Part shown: positions 6,180 to 6,856 of the stretch, piece after piece | Position numbering within the stretch: position 1 is the stretch's first letter | Layout of the letters: every line of letters starts with the position of its first letter | Assembly: GCA_963755075.1 (NCBI GenBank) | Contig: CAVWKL010000061.1 | Span: 1-6,856 of the forward strand | Reading direction: 5' to 3' | Source: Roseiarcus sp963755075 | Lineage (GTDB): Bacteria > Pseudomonadota > Alphaproteobacteria > Rhizobiales > Beijerinckiaceae | Length of the DNA: 6,856 nt | Translations under genes and position numbers: made by a program | Notes under the pieces: generated by a model | Told to the model about the DNA's origin: nothing | The model's input: the letters and a program-made list of their open reading frames with translations, nothing else | Database searches by the model: none

Positions 6180-6856
6180 AGGTTCTCTTCGTCGGACCGA
6201 CCCTTCACGACCTGATCGAGGACGGACGGCTTTCGTTCGCGCCCGAAATCCAATGCTTGCCGCCGGCGGCGCAGGGCGATCTGGCGCGCGCAGTGCGCGA
6301 CGGCGCAACGGTGATCGGGCTCGTCGACGGGCGCTACGAAGACGTCGCCGCGCCATGGCACAAGGAAATCCTTTACGCGATCGAGCAAGGCGTCGCAGTC
6401 CTCGGCGCCGCCAGCCTCGGGGCGCTGCGCGCGGCGGAATGCGCGCCCTTCGGCATGATCGGCGTCGGCGCCATCTTCGAACGCTATCTCCAGGGGGATC
6501 TCGTCGACGACGCCGACGTCGCCCAATGCCATGCCCCGGACGAACTGGGAAACGCCCCGATGACCGAGGCGTTGGTCAACGTCGAGGCGACGATCCGCGA
6601 GGCCGAGGGAGTCGGCGACCTCGAGGCCGGGGAAGCGCGGTCGCTTCTCGCCGTCGCGCGGGGGATATTCTTCAAGGACCTGACGTTCGAGCGTCTGGCG
6701 GTCCTGCGGCATGGCGAAGCCCCGGCGGCCAAGGATCTGCTTGAGCGCCTCATGCGCAATCGGGTGGACCTCAAGCGGCGCGACGCGCTCGCGCTCGTCG
6801 CGGCGATGTCGGCCTTGCCGGATGCGATCCAACCCGGGACGCGCTCATGGCGGCTC
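6176..6856 (+). CDS. tfuA: TfuA-like protein, partial (C-terminus off the right edge)
   Basis: Named after the trifolitoxin locus of Rhizobium, TfuA-like proteins pair with YcaO enzymes. They are linked to thioamide formation, probably by helping deliver sulfur; the exact chemistry is less settled. GTG at 6176 overlaps the ycaO stop as GTGA, with GAGG at 6165-6168 seven bases upstream. The frame stays open to the last base, giving 227 residues. It begins MKVLFVGPTLHD (GTG read as Met). Family motifs follow: PPAAQGDLARAV (about 29-40), VIGLVDGRYEDVAAPWHKEI (about 46-65), VLGAASLGALRAAE (about 74-87), then APFGMIGVGAIFERY and APDELGNAPMTEALVN. These are the TfuA core. The remainder, from about 160, is the more variable helical part. 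Its position fixes the YcaO as the TfuA-dependent type. Confidence 0.92.
   Translation, partial: MKVLFVGPTLHDLIEDGRLSFAPEIQCLPPAAQGDLARAVRDGATVIGLVDGRYEDVAAPWHKEILYAIEQGVAVLGAASLGALRAAECAPFGMIGVGAIFERYLQGDLVDDADVAQCHAPDELGNAPMTEALVNVEATIREAEGVGDLEAGEARSLLAVARGIFFKDLTFERLAVLRHGEAPAAKDLLERLMRNRVDLKRRDALALVAAMSALPDAIQPGTRSWRL

Noticed and set aside
4470..6356. Long minus-strand ORF (628 residues) with a repeated NQACEAASARGL segment
   Set aside because: It is antisense to the precursor, ycaO and the start of tfuA. Its repeats are the antisense reading of the 36-bp module repeat, and the rest is low-complexity Arg-rich sequence with no family motifs.

Overview
The window is GC-rich chromosomal DNA with strong C/G third-position bias. 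It probably comes from an alphaproteobacterium of the Rhizobiales (Hyphomicrobiales); a Methylocystis/Beijerinckia-like relative would fit. This rests on a DUF2865-type exported protein, which I know mainly from that order, and on the style of XseA. The placement is an inference and no species can be named.

Left part, about 1-2174, is ordinary core genome. A DUF2865-type exported protein runs off the left edge on the minus strand. Divergent from it is xseA, the large subunit of exodeoxyribonuclease VII. The 230 bp between them hold one possible 37-residue Arg-rich ORF with a good ribosome binding site, of low confidence.

The middle, about 2175-2673, is a 0.5 kb junction with no convincing gene. 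Its second half is locally AT-rich and has two dyad-symmetric sequences that could be operators. It leads into the regulator gene.

Right part, about 2674-6856, looks like a compact biosynthetic locus for a ribosomally made, post-translationally modified peptide (RiPP). All genes are on the plus strand with short gaps or overlaps. The order is: (i) a large SARP-like regulator (winged helix, BTAD, TolB/FlgO-like segment, TPR-like repeats); (ii) an 80-residue precursor with an acidic leader and four near-identical 12-residue modules, AEA(A/V)SHAWFSPR, each preceded by Arg; (iii) a YcaO-family enzyme; (iv) a TfuA-like protein overlapping ycaO by 4 nt and cut by the right edge. YcaO with TfuA is the partnership linked to backbone thioamide formation. 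The modules contain no Cys or Thr, so thioamidation is a more natural guess than thiazole formation.

Proposed working model: the regulator activates the operon, the leader recruits YcaO/TfuA, each module is modified, and an Arg-specific protease releases up to four copies of a His-Trp-Phe peptide. A second notable point is that the ycaO frame has no ATG, GTG or TTG at the expected start. A strong Shine-Dalgarno sequence instead sits 7 nt upstream of an in-frame ACG at 4998. No exporter, protease or dehydrogenase gene lies in the window; any such genes would be to the right.
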